DNA of 54,421 nucleotides from assembly GCF_009761815.1 (NCBI RefSeq), contig NZ_RWIN01000067.1, forward strand, positions 1-54,421, given 5' to 3'. Position numbers and translations under genes: made by a program. The DNA comes from Pseudomonas sp. PB120 (GTDB lineage Bacteria; Pseudomonadota; Gammaproteobacteria; Pseudomonadales; Pseudomonadaceae). The notes beneath the pieces are model-generated. The model ran no database searches. It had not been told where the DNA came from and was given only the letters and a program-made list of their open reading frames with translations. Of this stretch, positions 25,970-34,532 are shown piece by piece (the stretch's first letter is position 1; each line of letters opens with the position of its first letter).

Positions 25970-27319
25970 TCATTCAGTGGCGGTGATGACGTGGGGCGCG
26001 GGCTCAAAGCTACCACCCGTCGACACATCATGCAGCGAAATCCGTGAAGTCTCCCGCAGCGCCAAACCGCCGGCCAGCGCGAGCACTGCAATCGCGATCA
26101 AATAGAACGCCGGCGAGAGATTGCTGCCAGTCGTGCTGATCAGCCATGTCGCCATCAGCGGCGCGGTGCCCCCGAACAGGGTGTAGGCCATGTTGTAGGT
26201 GATCGCGGACGCGGTGTAGCGGGTGCGTGTGGGGAAGGTTTCCGAGAGCAACGCGGCGGTCACCACATTGCACAACACCGCGCCAATCGCCAGCAGCATC
26301 ACGCCGAGGACGGAGGCTGCGAACGACCCGGAACTGGCCATGAGGAACGACGGGTACACCGCCACCATCAACAACACGCAGGCCGACATGATCGTCATCC
26401 GCCGCCCGACCCGGTCCGAATACAGGCCGGCCAGCGGGCAGATCAGCGCGGCGAAGCTCAGTGCAATCAGCGACACCAGCAACGCCGTCGCGCGACTCAG
26501 GCCACCCGCGACTTGCAGGTAGGTCGCAAAGTAAGTGGTGAACATATAGAAGGAGAGTGCCGTCAGCGAAATGAATGCGCCCAGGCAGCAGATCGCCGTG
26601 CCATGGTTGCGCAGGGTGTCCTTGAGCGGGGAGTGCGCCACCGCATGTTGCTGGGTCACGGCCTGAAACGCCGGGGTTTCATCCAGCTTCCAGCGCAGGT
26701 AAAGACCCACCAGCCCCAGTGGCGCGGCAATCAGGAAGGGCAGGCGCCAGCCCCAGCTGCCCATGGCCTCGGCCGACAAAGACGCCTCCAGTGCGTAAGC
26801 CACCACCGCTGCCGAGGCGAAAGCGGCAAAGGTCGACACCGGAATAAAACTGCCATACCAGGCCCTTTTATCATTGGGCGCATGTTCCATCAGATACGCG
26901 CAGGCACCAGCATATTCGCCCCCGGCGGAAAACCCCTGGGCGCAGCGGATCAGGCTCAGCAGCACGGGCGCCATGACGCCGATCGCCGCATAGGTGGGCA
27001 ACAACCCGATCAAGGTCGTCGCACCGGCCATCAACAGGATGGTCATGGCCAGGGTGCGCTTGCGCCCGATCTTGTCCCCCAGCATGCCGAAGAAAATCCC
27101 GCCCAGGGGCCGAAAGGCAAAGGCCACGGCAAACACCGCGAAGGTTTTCAGCAGTGCAGCGCTGGCATCGCCGCTGGGGAAAAACTGCTGGGCGATGGTG
27201 GTCGCCAGAAAGCCATACACGGCAAAGTCGAACCACTCGACAAAATTGCCGATGGCAGCGGCGACGATTACTTTTCTCAGCGTTTGCGGGCTGACCTGCT
27301 CTGCGGCGGCACTTGTCAT
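25970..27319 (-). CDS. MHS-family MFS transporter
   Basis: 449-residue inner-membrane symporter with 12 helices. It has AAIGNFVEWFDFAVYGFLA at TM1, GMLGDKIGRKRTL after TM2, RCAQGFSAGGEYAG in TM4 and YSDRVGRR before TM9; these are signatures of the metabolite:H+ symporter group (shikimate, alpha-ketoglutarate, citrate or proline type). Unlike the one at 7091 it has no periplasmic insert. The ATG at 27319 has GAGG 6 bases upstream; an ATG seven codons upstream is less well placed. It forms an operon with yghU. The substrate is unknown. Confidence 0.9.
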   Translation of the reverse strand: MTSAAAEQVSPQTLRKVIVAAAIGNFVEWFDFAVYGFLATTIAQQFFPSGDASAALLKTFAVFAVAFAFRPLGGIFFGMLGDKIGRKRTLAMTILLMAGATTLIGLLPTYAAIGVMAPVLLSLIRCAQGFSAGGEYAGACAYLMEHAPNDKRAWYGSFIPVSTFAAFASAAVVAYALEASLSAEAMGSWGWRLPFLIAAPLGLVGLYLRWKLDETPAFQAVTQQHAVAHSPLKDTLRNHGTAICCLGAFISLTALSFYMFTTYFATYLQVAGGLSRATALLVSLIALSFAALICPLAGLYSDRVGRRMTIMSACVLLMVAVYPSFLMASSGSFAASVLGVMLLAIGAVLCNVVTAALLSETFPTRTRYTASAITYNMAYTLFGGTAPLMATWLISTTGSNLSPAFYLIAIAVLALAGGLALRETSRISLHDVSTGGSFEPAPHVITATE

Positions 27320-27530
27320 GCTGAACCTCGACGATTTCATCCGTTAACGTTCGATTATCGAGGCAGCGGCTGAAACGTCTCAGCCCAAAAGTGTCGTCGG
27401 CATAGTCAGGAGCGACTTGGCCCCCGGTCGCACCCATTTGAAATCCACGCCAATGCCCGACACAATCGCGTCCCGATCCGGTCAGGTGCCGGGCATTCGT
27501 GGTGACATTCGTGGTGAAAAGGAACTGCAG

Positions 27531-28226
27531 TTGAACGAACACACATTGTCCATGCGCCTGGAGCGTGTCGCGGCGCATGTGCCCGCCGGTGCGCGCCTGG
27601 CCGACATCGGCTCCGATCACGGCTACCTGCCGGTGGCGTTGATGCGCCGTGGCGCCATTGCAGCGGCGGTGGCGGGCGAGGTGGCGTTGACGCCGTTCCA
27701 TGCGGCCGAGCGCACCGTGCGCGAGAACGGCCTGGAAGAAAGGATCACCGTGCGCCATGCCAGCGGCCTGGCGGCGATCGAGCCGGGTGACGGGATCACG
27801 GCGATCAGCATCTGTGGCATGGGCGGCGAGACGATCCGCGACATCCTCGACAATGGCAAGACGCACTTGAGCGGCCAGGAGCGCCTGATCCTGCAGCCCA
27901 ACGGCGGCGAGCAGCCGTTGCGCCAATGGCTGATGGAAAATGACTACCGCATCGTTTGTGAGGAACTGCTGCGAGAAAACCGTTTCGACTACGAAATCAT
28001 CGTCGCCGAGCGCGCCGGTCCGGTGATGTACACCGCCGAGGAACTGTACTTCGGCCCGTTGCAGATGCAGACCCGCAGCCCGGCGTTCCTGTTCAAATGG
28101 CAACACAGGCTGCGCCACAAGCAACAGACCCTGGCCAGCTTCGCCCGGGCGCGGCAAGCCGTGCCCGAGGAGAAGGTGCGAGAACTGGCTCGGGAAGCCG
28201 GGTGGATCAGCGCGCTGCTGGCTTGA
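27531..28226 (+). CDS. trmK: tRNA (adenine(22)-N(1))-methyltransferase TrmK
   Basis: 231-residue SAM-dependent enzyme that methylates A22 of tRNA. It has LADIGSDHGYLPVALMRRG (motif I, about 21-39), ISICGMGGETIRDIL (about 92-106) and ILQPNGGEQPLRQWLMENDY (about 122-141), followed by a C-terminal coiled-coil-like helical part. The start is TTG 27531 because AAGGA lies 7 bases upstream and NEHTLSMRLERVA is the family N-terminus; ATG 27552 is the alternative. It is convergent with the next gene, 8 bases apart. Confidence 0.88.
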   Translation: MNEHTLSMRLERVAAHVPAGARLADIGSDHGYLPVALMRRGAIAAAVAGEVALTPFHAAERTVRENGLEERITVRHASGLAAIEPGDGITAISICGMGGETIRDILDNGKTHLSGQERLILQPNGGEQPLRQWLMENDYRIVCEELLRENRFDYEIIVAERAGPVMYTAEELYFGPLQMQTRSPAFLFKWQHRLRHKQQTLASFARARQAVPEEKVRELAREAGWISALLA

Positions 28227-28234
28227 GTCTGCCG

Positions 28235-28660
28235 TTATGACAGGCGCGATTCGCCTGTCGCGCTGCTGAGTTTCTCGGCCGTGAACCCGACCCGCGAGAA
28301 CACCAGCCACACAAACAGCAGCACGCCGCAGCCAACCAGCAGGGAAGCGGCAGCAATCAAGGGCTCGACAGACGCGAACCCCCTCAGACGTAGCGTCAAC
28401 GCGCCGAGCATCACCGGAACGCCGATGTTGTACGTCCAGAACTGGACTGCGGCAATGCGTCCTTCGCTGATTGACGGGTGCGCGGTACCGATGATTCCGA
28501 ATAGCGCCATCGACACCCATCCCAACAGATTGACATGGGCATGTACGGCGAAAAGCGAGTGGTCGCCGGACGCACCCATCACCACACCCATCACGACGCC
28601 GATGGCAAAGTAGAGGGCTGCGAGCCGGAACCAGGTCCGAGAACGGGGGTTGTGATTCAT
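28235..28660 (-). CDS. Four-helix membrane protein resembling the N-terminus of heme-copper oxidase subunit I
   Basis: 141-residue inner-membrane protein with four predicted helices (about 14-32, 40-60, 70-92, 96-120). The second helix begins HAHVNLLGWVSMALFGIIG, resembling the helix-II region of cbb3/NorB-type subunit I, with two His that could bind heme. The length is only about a quarter of a real oxidase subunit, and there is no sign of truncation at the ends, so it seems a stand-alone small protein. The ATG at 28660 has AGGTG 7 bases upstream. It is divergent from a TetR gene whose operator lies between them. Confidence 0.72.
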   Translation of the reverse strand: MNHNPRSRTWFRLAALYFAIGVVMGVVMGASGDHSLFAVHAHVNLLGWVSMALFGIIGTAHPSISEGRIAAVQFWTYNIGVPVMLGALTLRLRGFASVEPLIAAASLLVGCGVLLFVWLVFSRVGFTAEKLSSATGESRLS

Positions 28661-28772
28661 GGCATTCACCTCATGCGCCCCAAGGCGCGCTCAGTTGCTG
28701 AAATGCCTGGCGTAGCGGTCTGCGCACAGGCCGGTGCCTCGTCCCGTGACACCGTGTTCGATCACGTCTAAT

Positions 28773-28790
28773 ATGAGACTAAAGTCTCAT
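28773..28790. promoter_or_regulatory. Palindromic operator between TetR gene and mini-oxidase gene
   Basis: ATGAGACT-AA-AGTCTCAT is a perfect 8+8 inverted repeat in the divergent intergenic region, 25 bases before the preferred tetR start. Its size and placement suit a TetR dimer site controlling both directions. Binding is inferred. Confidence 0.7.
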
Positions 28791-28815
28791 GACAAGACAG
28801 AGTATCATTTATTCC

Positions 28816-29469
28816 ATGTCGATCCCCACGTCAAGCCCGTCTACCCCGAACGGCGATCCGCAAGGTCGCGACAACCAGAAACGCCGGACCCGCCAGGCGC
28901 TGATCGATGCCGCCGTCGCACTGCGCGAAGAAGGCCTCAACCCGACAGTTGCGCAAGTGGCCGAGCGGGCGATGGTGTCGCGTGCCACGGCGTATCGCTA
29001 CTTTCCTTCAAACGAAGCCTTGATCAGCGAGACAGTGGCCGAACGCGACATGAAGCCGCTGGAGAGCTTCTGGCGGCCGGGAGACGATCCGCTAAAAGGC
29101 ATCGGCCAGGCGGCGAAGGCGCTGAACACACTCTTGGTTGATGACGAGATCGGCCTGCACGCGATGGAGCGTTCGTTCATGACCGTGTGGCTCGAAAACG
29201 AGTCCCACGACAAACCTCTGCGGCCGGGTCGACGCATGAACTACATCGAGCCGATTGTCGACTCGCTGAAGGACGTGCTCACACCCCGGGCGCGCAAACG
29301 CCTGAAGCAGGCGCTGTCGATGGTCATGGGCACCGAGGCGATGATTGCCGTGCGCGATATCGGCCAGGCGAGTATCGAAGAATCACTGGACGCCGCTGGC
29401 TGGGCGGCTCGGGCGCTGGTTCGTCAGGCGCTGGCGGAAGATGAACAGGCGCGGCGCAAGCGCGGTTGA
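28816..29469 (+). CDS. TetR-family transcriptional regulator
   Basis: 217-residue regulator. The HTH is in RTRQALIDAAVALREEGLNPTVAQVAERAMVSRATAYRYFPSNEALISE (about 25-72 in pieces), and the C-terminal part is a helical ligand-binding and dimer domain (ALSMVMGTEAMIAVRDIG). I prefer ATG 28816 to ATG 28789, because the latter falls inside the operator palindrome; neither has a strong ribosome binding site. The divergent neighbour is the small heme-copper-like membrane protein, the most likely target. The ligand is unknown. Confidence 0.87.
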   Translation: MSIPTSSPSTPNGDPQGRDNQKRRTRQALIDAAVALREEGLNPTVAQVAERAMVSRATAYRYFPSNEALISETVAERDMKPLESFWRPGDDPLKGIGQAAKALNTLLVDDEIGLHAMERSFMTVWLENESHDKPLRPGRRMNYIEPIVDSLKDVLTPRARKRLKQALSMVMGTEAMIAVRDIGQASIEESLDAAGWAARALVRQALAEDEQARRKRG

Positions 29470-29503
29470 CCTCGGCCCGACCATGTTCTAAATGCATCGG
29501 TGG

Positions 29504-29869
29504 TCAAGGCATGCTCAGCGTAATCAGGTACATCCCGGAGCGTACTGGCTTGCCTGCGCCATCTACCAACTCATACTGTGAGTCGTAATAACGATCTTTC
29601 TGGCCACTGTCAGCGAGCCGTTTGACATTGACGCTACCGTGCCCGCGGATGACCGGCCCCAGGCTGTTCACCTTCATCGTCACCGCGTGGCCGGGAAAAG
29701 GGCAGCCGTTCAGCTCAAATGCAGCCTGTGTACTCGCGCGAGACGTGCAGCCCGGCTCGACAATGCTCCCATGAAACTGGACGGTACCTGATGGTGGGGC
29801 GGCCGCCAGGCACGTGCCTTTGAGCGCGAGAAAAAGGCTGATACAAACCGATATTTGTTTACCGTTCAT
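29504..29869 (-). CDS. Orphan type 1 fimbrial subunit-like protein
   Basis: 121-residue exported protein. The signal peptide is MNGKQISVCISLFLALKG to about residue 22; the mature start SGTVQFHGSIVEPGC is the classical chaperone-usher pilin N-terminus with its first Cys, and the second Cys is in FELNGCPF. The C-terminal half is short and ends MYLITLSMP, so the protein is smaller than typical FimA (about 160-180 residues). No chaperone, usher or adhesin genes are near. It may be a remnant or a secreted pilin-fold protein with another task. Confidence 0.7.
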   Translation of the reverse strand: MNGKQISVCISLFLALKGTCLAAAPPSGTVQFHGSIVEPGCTSRASTQAAFELNGCPFPGHAVTMKVNSLGPVIRGHGSVNVKRLADSGQKDRYYDSQYELVDGAGKPVRSGMYLITLSMP

Positions 29870-30067
29870 GTCTCACGCTCGTTGGATAGTGACTACTGCG
29901 TCGACACTATCCAGCGAAACTGGAGGGTTTGGTTGTTTCCAAAGTCTTCCGGCGCTTGGGGCAGACTCCGCGTCTGGGAAACTGCCGGAAAGATGCATTT
30001 GCGATCCCATCGCATGCGATGTAGAGTTTCTCTCTGCACCCCATCGCCCTGGCCACGGAGAATATTC

Positions 30068-30526
30068 ATGAAGTCCCCTGAAAAAACCGCCGCCCTCGAC
30101 CTGAAGCTTTCCGAGTTCCTGTGCTTTGCGGTCTATTCCTCAAACCTGGCCTTCGGCAAGGCGTACAAGCCAATGCTCGAGCGGCTCGGACTCACGTACA
30201 CGCAATACATCACGCTCGTGGCGCTGTGGGAGGAAGACAATCAGACCGTTGGCAGTCTTGGCGAGAAGCTGTTTCTCGAATCCAACACCCTCACGCCGAT
30301 CCTGAAGAAGCTGGAAGCGATGGGCTATGTGCTGCGCCAGCGTGACCCTCAGGACGAACGACAGGTGCGGATCAGCCTGACGAAAGAGGGGCGCACACTG
30401 CGTGAAGGCCTTTCGGAAGATGGCTTCCCGCAAACCGGCCTCGATCCCGACGACTTTGTGCAAATGCAGAAGGCCATCGTGAAGCTGCGGGACAATCTCA
30501 TTCGCACGACGAAAGACCGGGAATAA
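30068..30526 (+). CDS. OhrR-type MarR regulator (one-Cys)
   Basis: 152-residue MarR-family repressor. FLCFAVYSSNLAFGKAYKP carries the reactive Cys (residue 19) where OhrR senses organic hydroperoxides; LGLTYTQYITLVALWEED and VGSLGEKLFLESNTLTPILKKLE form the winged helix, followed by the wing RDPQDERQVRISLTKEG. It has a single Cys, so it would be the one-Cys type using a small thiol for S-thiolation. The ATG at 30068 has GGAGAA upstream. No ohr peroxidase gene is beside it, unlike the usual arrangement. Confidence 0.85.
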   Translation: MKSPEKTAALDLKLSEFLCFAVYSSNLAFGKAYKPMLERLGLTYTQYITLVALWEEDNQTVGSLGEKLFLESNTLTPILKKLEAMGYVLRQRDPQDERQVRISLTKEGRTLREGLSEDGFPQTGLDPDDFVQMQKAIVKLRDNLIRTTKDRE

Positions 30527-30542
30527 CCTGCGCGTTTAATGA

Positions 30543-30562
30543 CTGGCGCCTCCCTGCGCCAG
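30543..30562. terminator. Hairpin between convergent genes
   Basis: CTGGCGC and GCGCCAG make a 7-bp stem with a 6-base loop in the 46-base gap between the MarR gene and the SYLF gene. It is symmetric and could end both transcripts, but there is no U-tract. Confidence 0.45.
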
Positions 30563-30572
30563 GCAGACGAAC

Positions 30573-31133
30573 TTAGCGCTTGATCAGGGAAATCTTCGTG
30601 CCTTCGATGCTCACCCCGGCCATTAAACCCTGCTGGTCGAAAATGAACGCGTAGGCGTCGTCCTTCAGCGTTGAGCTGGACAGGTTCTTCGCGACCCCCT
30701 CATCCACGACCACCACCGTGGGGCCTACGCCGATTTCCCAGCCTTTGGTCTCGCGCAGGTAATTCACGGCCTTGTCGTTCATCAGAAACACTGCATACCC
30801 GTAAGACTGGGCGCCGGCCTGCAGCCCCCATGACCCGGTCACCGAGTTGTAATAACTGTCGACGGTCTTGCCCTTCAACAATTCACCTTCGCCATAGCCC
30901 CCACCGAACACCAGGCCCGCCTTGATGATTTTCGGGAAGACAAGGATCGCTTTGGCGTTGTGGGAAATGGTTTCGGCAAAGGGATGGGTTTTGTAGAGGT
31001 TTTGCAACGCTTGCCGGGAGTCGGTATTGAGGTCCTCGGCGGTTGTCGCCCCGGCCGTGTTGAGCAGACTTGCCGACGCCAGTGAGGCCGTCGCGAGGAC
31101 CATCGACAGGAAAAAGCGCATTGACTGAGTCAT
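30573..31133 (-). CDS. SYLF/YSC84-domain lipid-binding protein
   Basis: 186-residue exported protein. The signal peptide (FFLSMVLATASLASASLL, about 7-24) is followed by a SYLF domain: ALQNLYKTHPFAETISHNAKAILVFPKIIKAGLVFGG (about 41-77 in pieces), then YYNSVTGSWGLQAGAQSYGYAVF and GVSIEGTKISLIKR at the end. SYLF domains bind phosphoinositides in eukaryotes; the bacterial exported versions have no firm role. The ATG at 31133 has GGAG 7 bases upstream. Confidence 0.85.
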   Translation of the reverse strand: MTQSMRFFLSMVLATASLASASLLNTAGATTAEDLNTDSRQALQNLYKTHPFAETISHNAKAILVFPKIIKAGLVFGGGYGEGELLKGKTVDSYYNSVTGSWGLQAGAQSYGYAVFLMNDKAVNYLRETKGWEIGVGPTVVVVDEGVAKNLSSSTLKDDAYAFIFDQQGLMAGVSIEGTKISLIKR

Positions 31134-31518
31134 TTTCGTACTCCGGTTCGGGAGCATGGGATGTGAGCAGCAGTCAGCGCCTGCCCCCCGGCAGAAGTGC
31201 CTACTGAAGATTATCCGGCGCACCCTGAAATGTGTGATCTGGCTTCGCCTGGATCATTGGCGAGGCCATCACCTGCTTTGACCACTGCGCGTACGCGGGG
31301 TTCGCCAAGCTTTCCTGTAGGAGCGAGCTTGCTCGCGAAGGTCGTTAACAATAACGCGTGCTTACTGGCTGAACGCGGCGATCTTCTGTCCATCGCGAGC
31401 AAGCTCGCTCCTACAGGTAGCAAATCCAATCGGGTAACCGATTCATTTCACTTTGTTTATCGCCGCTGACGCTATCCTCTAGAATCCCATCCCCGCAGCC
31501 GAGCTGGACGTCCACCCA
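31134..31518. other. Intergenic gap between SYLF gene and MATE gene
   Basis: 385 bases holding the promoters of both divergent genes and one REPIN (31315-31416, listed separately). Apart from this I see no gene or strong dyad. Confidence 0.5.
31315..31416. repeat. REPIN (REP doublet)
   Basis: Inverted REP units TGTAGGAGCGAGCTTGCTCG and CGAGCAAGCTCGCTCCTACA flank a spacer with GGTCGTTAACAATAACGCG. It is the same family as 8823 and 37147, with the outer arms perfectly complementary over about 20 bases. Confidence 0.9.
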
Positions 31519-32877
31519 ATGCGCACCCCGACTACCCCACACTCCCTCTGGAAAACCTACCTGCTTTTCCTCGGCCCCATGGTCCTCTCCAATTTCCTGC
31601 AGTCCATGTCGGGCACCGTCAACAGCATCTACATCGGGCAAATGCTCGGCACCCAGGCCCTGGCCGCCGTCTCCGGCATGTTTCCCATCGTGTTCTTCTT
31701 CATCGCGTTGGTCATTGGCCTGGGCGCGGGGGCGGGCGTGTTGATCGGTCAGGCCTGGGGCGCGCGCGAACCGCATCTGGTGAAAGCCATTGCGGCCACC
31801 ACGTTGCTGCTGGGCGCCATCATCGGCCTGGTCGCTGCGGTGTTGGGCAGTGTGTTCGCCAGGTCAGCGTTGCAAGGCTTGGGCACGCCCGCCGACGTCC
31901 TCGACGACGCCGTGTCCTATGCCCACGTGATGATGTGGATCATGCCGTCGCTGCTGGTCTACGTGCTGTTCACCCAATTGCTGCGCGGGGTGAGCGATAC
32001 GGTGTCGCCGCTGGTGGCGCTGGTGGTGTCGACGTGCATCGGGCTGGCGCTGACGCCGGCGTTGATTCGCGGCTGGTTCGGGTTGCCGATGATGGGGATT
32101 CAAAGCGCGGCGTATGCCGGGTTGGCGGGTAACCTGGCAGCGATGGGGTGGTTGGCGTGGCGCTTGATTCGGCGGGCGCATCCGTTAGCGCCGGATCGGG
32201 AGATGTTCGCCGCGATGCGCCTGGACCGGGAGATTCTCGGCAAAGTGTTGCGCATCGGCTTGCCGACCGGGTTGCAGATGGTGGTGTTGTCGGTCTCGGA
32301 ACTGGTGATCCTGACGCTGGTGAACCAGCACGGTTCCCAGGCAACGGCGGCTTACGGGGCGGTGACGCAGATCGTCAACTACGTGCAGTTCCCGGCGCTG
32401 TCGATTGCTATCACGGCCTCGATCCTTGGCGCGCAGGCGATCGGGGCAGGGCGCCTGGAGCGCATGGGGCCGATTTTGCGTACGGGGCTGTTGATCAATG
32501 TGTGCCTGACCGGTGGGCTGGTGGTGTTGGGTTATCTGCTGTCGCACTGGCTGCTGGGGTTGTTCCTCACCGATGAATTGACGCAGGCGAAGGCGCAGCA
32601 CTTGCTGCACATCATGCTCTGGAGCCTGTTGGTATTCGGCTTCCAGGCCATTGTCGGCGGCATCATGCGCGCCAGCGGAACGGTGCTGGTGCCGATGGCG
32701 GTGTCGATTTTCTGCGTGGTGCTGGTGCAGCTGCCGGTGGCGTATGTGCTGGACGGGCAGTTCGGGTTGCAGGGTGTGTGGATGGCGTTTCCGGTGGCGT
32801 ACCTGGGGATGCTGCTGTTGCAGACGATGTATTACAAACTGGTGTGGAAACATCAGAAAATCGAGCGGTTGGTGTAG
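31519..32877 (+). CDS. MATE-family multidrug/Na+ efflux transporter
   Basis: 452-residue inner-membrane exporter with 12 hydrophobic segments. The MATE pattern is clear: LFLGPMVLSNFLQSMSGTVNSIYIGQMLG at the start, GAGVLIGQAWGAREP after TM2-3, the repeated second half GLPTGLQMVVLSVSELVILTLVN and ASILGAQAIGAGRLERM. Members export cationic drugs or metabolites in exchange for Na+ or H+. No regulator is adjacent on its strand. The start at 31519 gives the typical short cytoplasmic N-terminus. Confidence 0.92.
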   Translation: MRTPTTPHSLWKTYLLFLGPMVLSNFLQSMSGTVNSIYIGQMLGTQALAAVSGMFPIVFFFIALVIGLGAGAGVLIGQAWGAREPHLVKAIAATTLLLGAIIGLVAAVLGSVFARSALQGLGTPADVLDDAVSYAHVMMWIMPSLLVYVLFTQLLRGVSDTVSPLVALVVSTCIGLALTPALIRGWFGLPMMGIQSAAYAGLAGNLAAMGWLAWRLIRRAHPLAPDREMFAAMRLDREILGKVLRIGLPTGLQMVVLSVSELVILTLVNQHGSQATAAYGAVTQIVNYVQFPALSIAITASILGAQAIGAGRLERMGPILRTGLLINVCLTGGLVVLGYLLSHWLLGLFLTDELTQAKAQHLLHIMLWSLLVFGFQAIVGGIMRASGTVLVPMAVSIFCVVLVQLPVAYVLDGQFGLQGVWMAFPVAYLGMLLLQTMYYKLVWKHQKIERLV

Positions 32878-32976
32878 GCGGGCGGGCGGGCTTGCTGCCG
32901 GCCACCTTCAGACCGACAATCGTGGGTGGCCGTGTGACGCGAACCGACAGGCGTGATCGCCTGGGGAGGTGTTCAA

Positions 32977-33654
32977 ATGAGCTTCTCATCGCCAACCCTT
33001 TTGCAAGACCGTGCCGACGCCGGTCGGCGTCTGGTGGCGCCCTTGCTCAAGTACGCCCATCGCCCCGACGTCATCGTCCTCGCCTTGCCCCGTGGCGGTG
33101 TGCCGGTCGCGTATGAAGTGGCGACGGCGCTGGGCGTTCGCCTCGACCTGATGCTGGTGCGCAAGCTGGGCGTGCCGTCCCATCAAGAGTACGCCATGGG
33201 TGCCATCGCCAGCGGTGGTATCCAGATCCTCAATGAACCTGCACTGCGTGCCCATCCGATTGATAAGGCTGCGTTCGACGCCGTGGTCGCGCGGGAAACC
33301 GGGGAGCTGTTGCGGCGCGAACAGGCCTACCGGGGAACGCGCGCGCCGCTGCAACTCAAGCATCAGGTGGTGGTTCTGATCGACGACGGACTGGCGACGG
33401 GCGCTTCGATGATGGCGGCGATACTGGCGGTGCGAGTGCACGAGCCGTCTCGGATCGTGGTCGCCGTACCGGTGGCACCGATTGAGACGGTGCAAACGGT
33501 GCGTCGTGAAGTGGACGAGTTGCACTGCCCGATTACACCCGACTGGTTCATGTCGATCGGGCATTGGTACATGGATTTCACCCAGACCGCGGATGCCGAG
33601 GTTATCGAGCTGTTGCAGCGGGCCTGGAAGAGGGAAGGCGGTGGCGGAATTTGA
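32977..33654 (+). CDS. Phosphoribosyltransferase-domain protein
   Basis: 225-residue cytosolic protein of the type I phosphoribosyltransferase fold. The PRPP-binding motif VVVLIDDGLATGASMMAA is at about residues 129-146; the N-terminal part has VIVLALPRGGVPVAYEVA and LDLMLVRKLGVP, typical of the Pseudomonas/cyanobacterial 'phosphoribosyltransferase' often fused or adjacent to dienelactone-hydrolase-like domains. The start ATG 32977 has GGGGAGG 7 bases upstream. Substrate unknown. Confidence 0.85.
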   Translation: MSFSSPTLLQDRADAGRRLVAPLLKYAHRPDVIVLALPRGGVPVAYEVATALGVRLDLMLVRKLGVPSHQEYAMGAIASGGIQILNEPALRAHPIDKAAFDAVVARETGELLRREQAYRGTRAPLQLKHQVVVLIDDGLATGASMMAAILAVRVHEPSRIVVAVPVAPIETVQTVRREVDELHCPITPDWFMSIGHWYMDFTQTADAEVIELLQRAWKREGGGGI

Positions 33655-33812
33655 TGGCGGCAAAACAATGATGCGAGTAATTCCCGCCTCGGTTCAGGCC
33701 ATCTGATCCGGTTTGCGCCGGTCCAGAAGACGGGTGGCGGCTGGAATAATGGGCGTTTCTTTGCTTAAGTGCTCCTGTCGATGGCCTGTCTGAGCCACGA
33801 CCGGAGCCCTCC

Positions 33813-34382
33813 ATGAACACTCGTTTTGTGCCGTTCACCCTGCTGGCGGTTGCGCTCACCGTTGGCGCATTACCCTGCGCTCACGCCCTCCAGTACAAAG
33901 ACGTAAACGCCACGGCCAGTACCCTCAGCTTCACCTACTCGCAAATGGGCTCGAACATGTACGGCACGTTCCGCGAGTTCGAGGGCACACTCGATTTCGA
34001 TACCGACAACCTCGCGACGGCCCATGCGGCACTCACCATCCAGCTCGACAGCATCGATGCCGGCAGCAGCGACGCCGACACCGAACTGAAAAAACCGGCC
34101 TGGTTCGACACCGAGAAGTACCCGGTGGCGACATTTGAATCGACCGGCGTGAAAGCACAGGGCGGCAACCGCTACGTGATCAGCGGAAAACTCACCCTCC
34201 GGGGCATTACCCGTGATGTCGACGTACCGGTTGAACTGCGATCCGACAACGCCATCGGCATCTTTGACGGCCAACTGGTGCTCAAGCGAAGCGACTTCAA
34301 AGTCGGCGATGGCGAGTGGGCCGACACGGTGGTCTCCAACGACATCAACATCCGTTTCCGGATGGTGGCGCCGCAGCGGTAG
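33813..34382 (+). CDS. YceI-family periplasmic lipid-binding-like protein
   Basis: 189-residue exported protein. The signal peptide ends near residue 25 (GALPCAHALQY). The lipocalin-like YceI barrel follows: TLSFTYSQMGSNMYGTFREFEGTLDFD, IDAGSSDADTELKKPAWFDTEKYPVATFESTG, GGNRYVISGKLTLRGITRDVDVPVEL and ADTVVSNDINIRFRMVA. Family members bind polyisoprenoids. The ATG at 33813 has GGAG upstream. It stands alone, followed by a long palindromic element. Confidence 0.92.
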   Translation: MNTRFVPFTLLAVALTVGALPCAHALQYKDVNATASTLSFTYSQMGSNMYGTFREFEGTLDFDTDNLATAHAALTIQLDSIDAGSSDADTELKKPAWFDTEKYPVATFESTGVKAQGGNRYVISGKLTLRGITRDVDVPVELRSDNAIGIFDGQLVLKRSDFKVGDGEWADTVVSNDINIRFRMVAPQR

Positions 34383-34402
34383 CCCGGTCGTACACAAACA
34401 AA

Positions 34403-34521
34403 TGTAGGAGTGAGCCGGCTCCGGGCGGCGTTCCGACGATAGCGGTGTGTCAGTCAACACATGTATTAACTGATACACCGCCATCGTCGGAACGCCGCCC
34501 GGAGCCGGCTCGCTCCTACAG
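34403..34521. repeat. Long-armed REPIN variant (GCCGGCTCCGGGCGGCGTTCC type)
   Basis: Inverted arms of about 44 bases: TGTAGGAGTGAGCCGGCTCC on the left and GGAGCCGGCTCGCTCCTACA on the right, extended inward by GGGCGGCGTTCCGACGAT and its complement to CGGTGT/ACACCG, with a ~30-base centre. The outer ends match the usual REP, but the rest differs from the REPINs at 8823, 31315 and 37147. Confidence 0.9.
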
Positions 34522-34532
34522 GGTTACGGGTT

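Noticed and set aside
26871..28520. Minus-strand frame spanning the transporter and trmK
   Set aside because: Covers antisense of trmK and an alternative frame of the transporter; no coherent domain.
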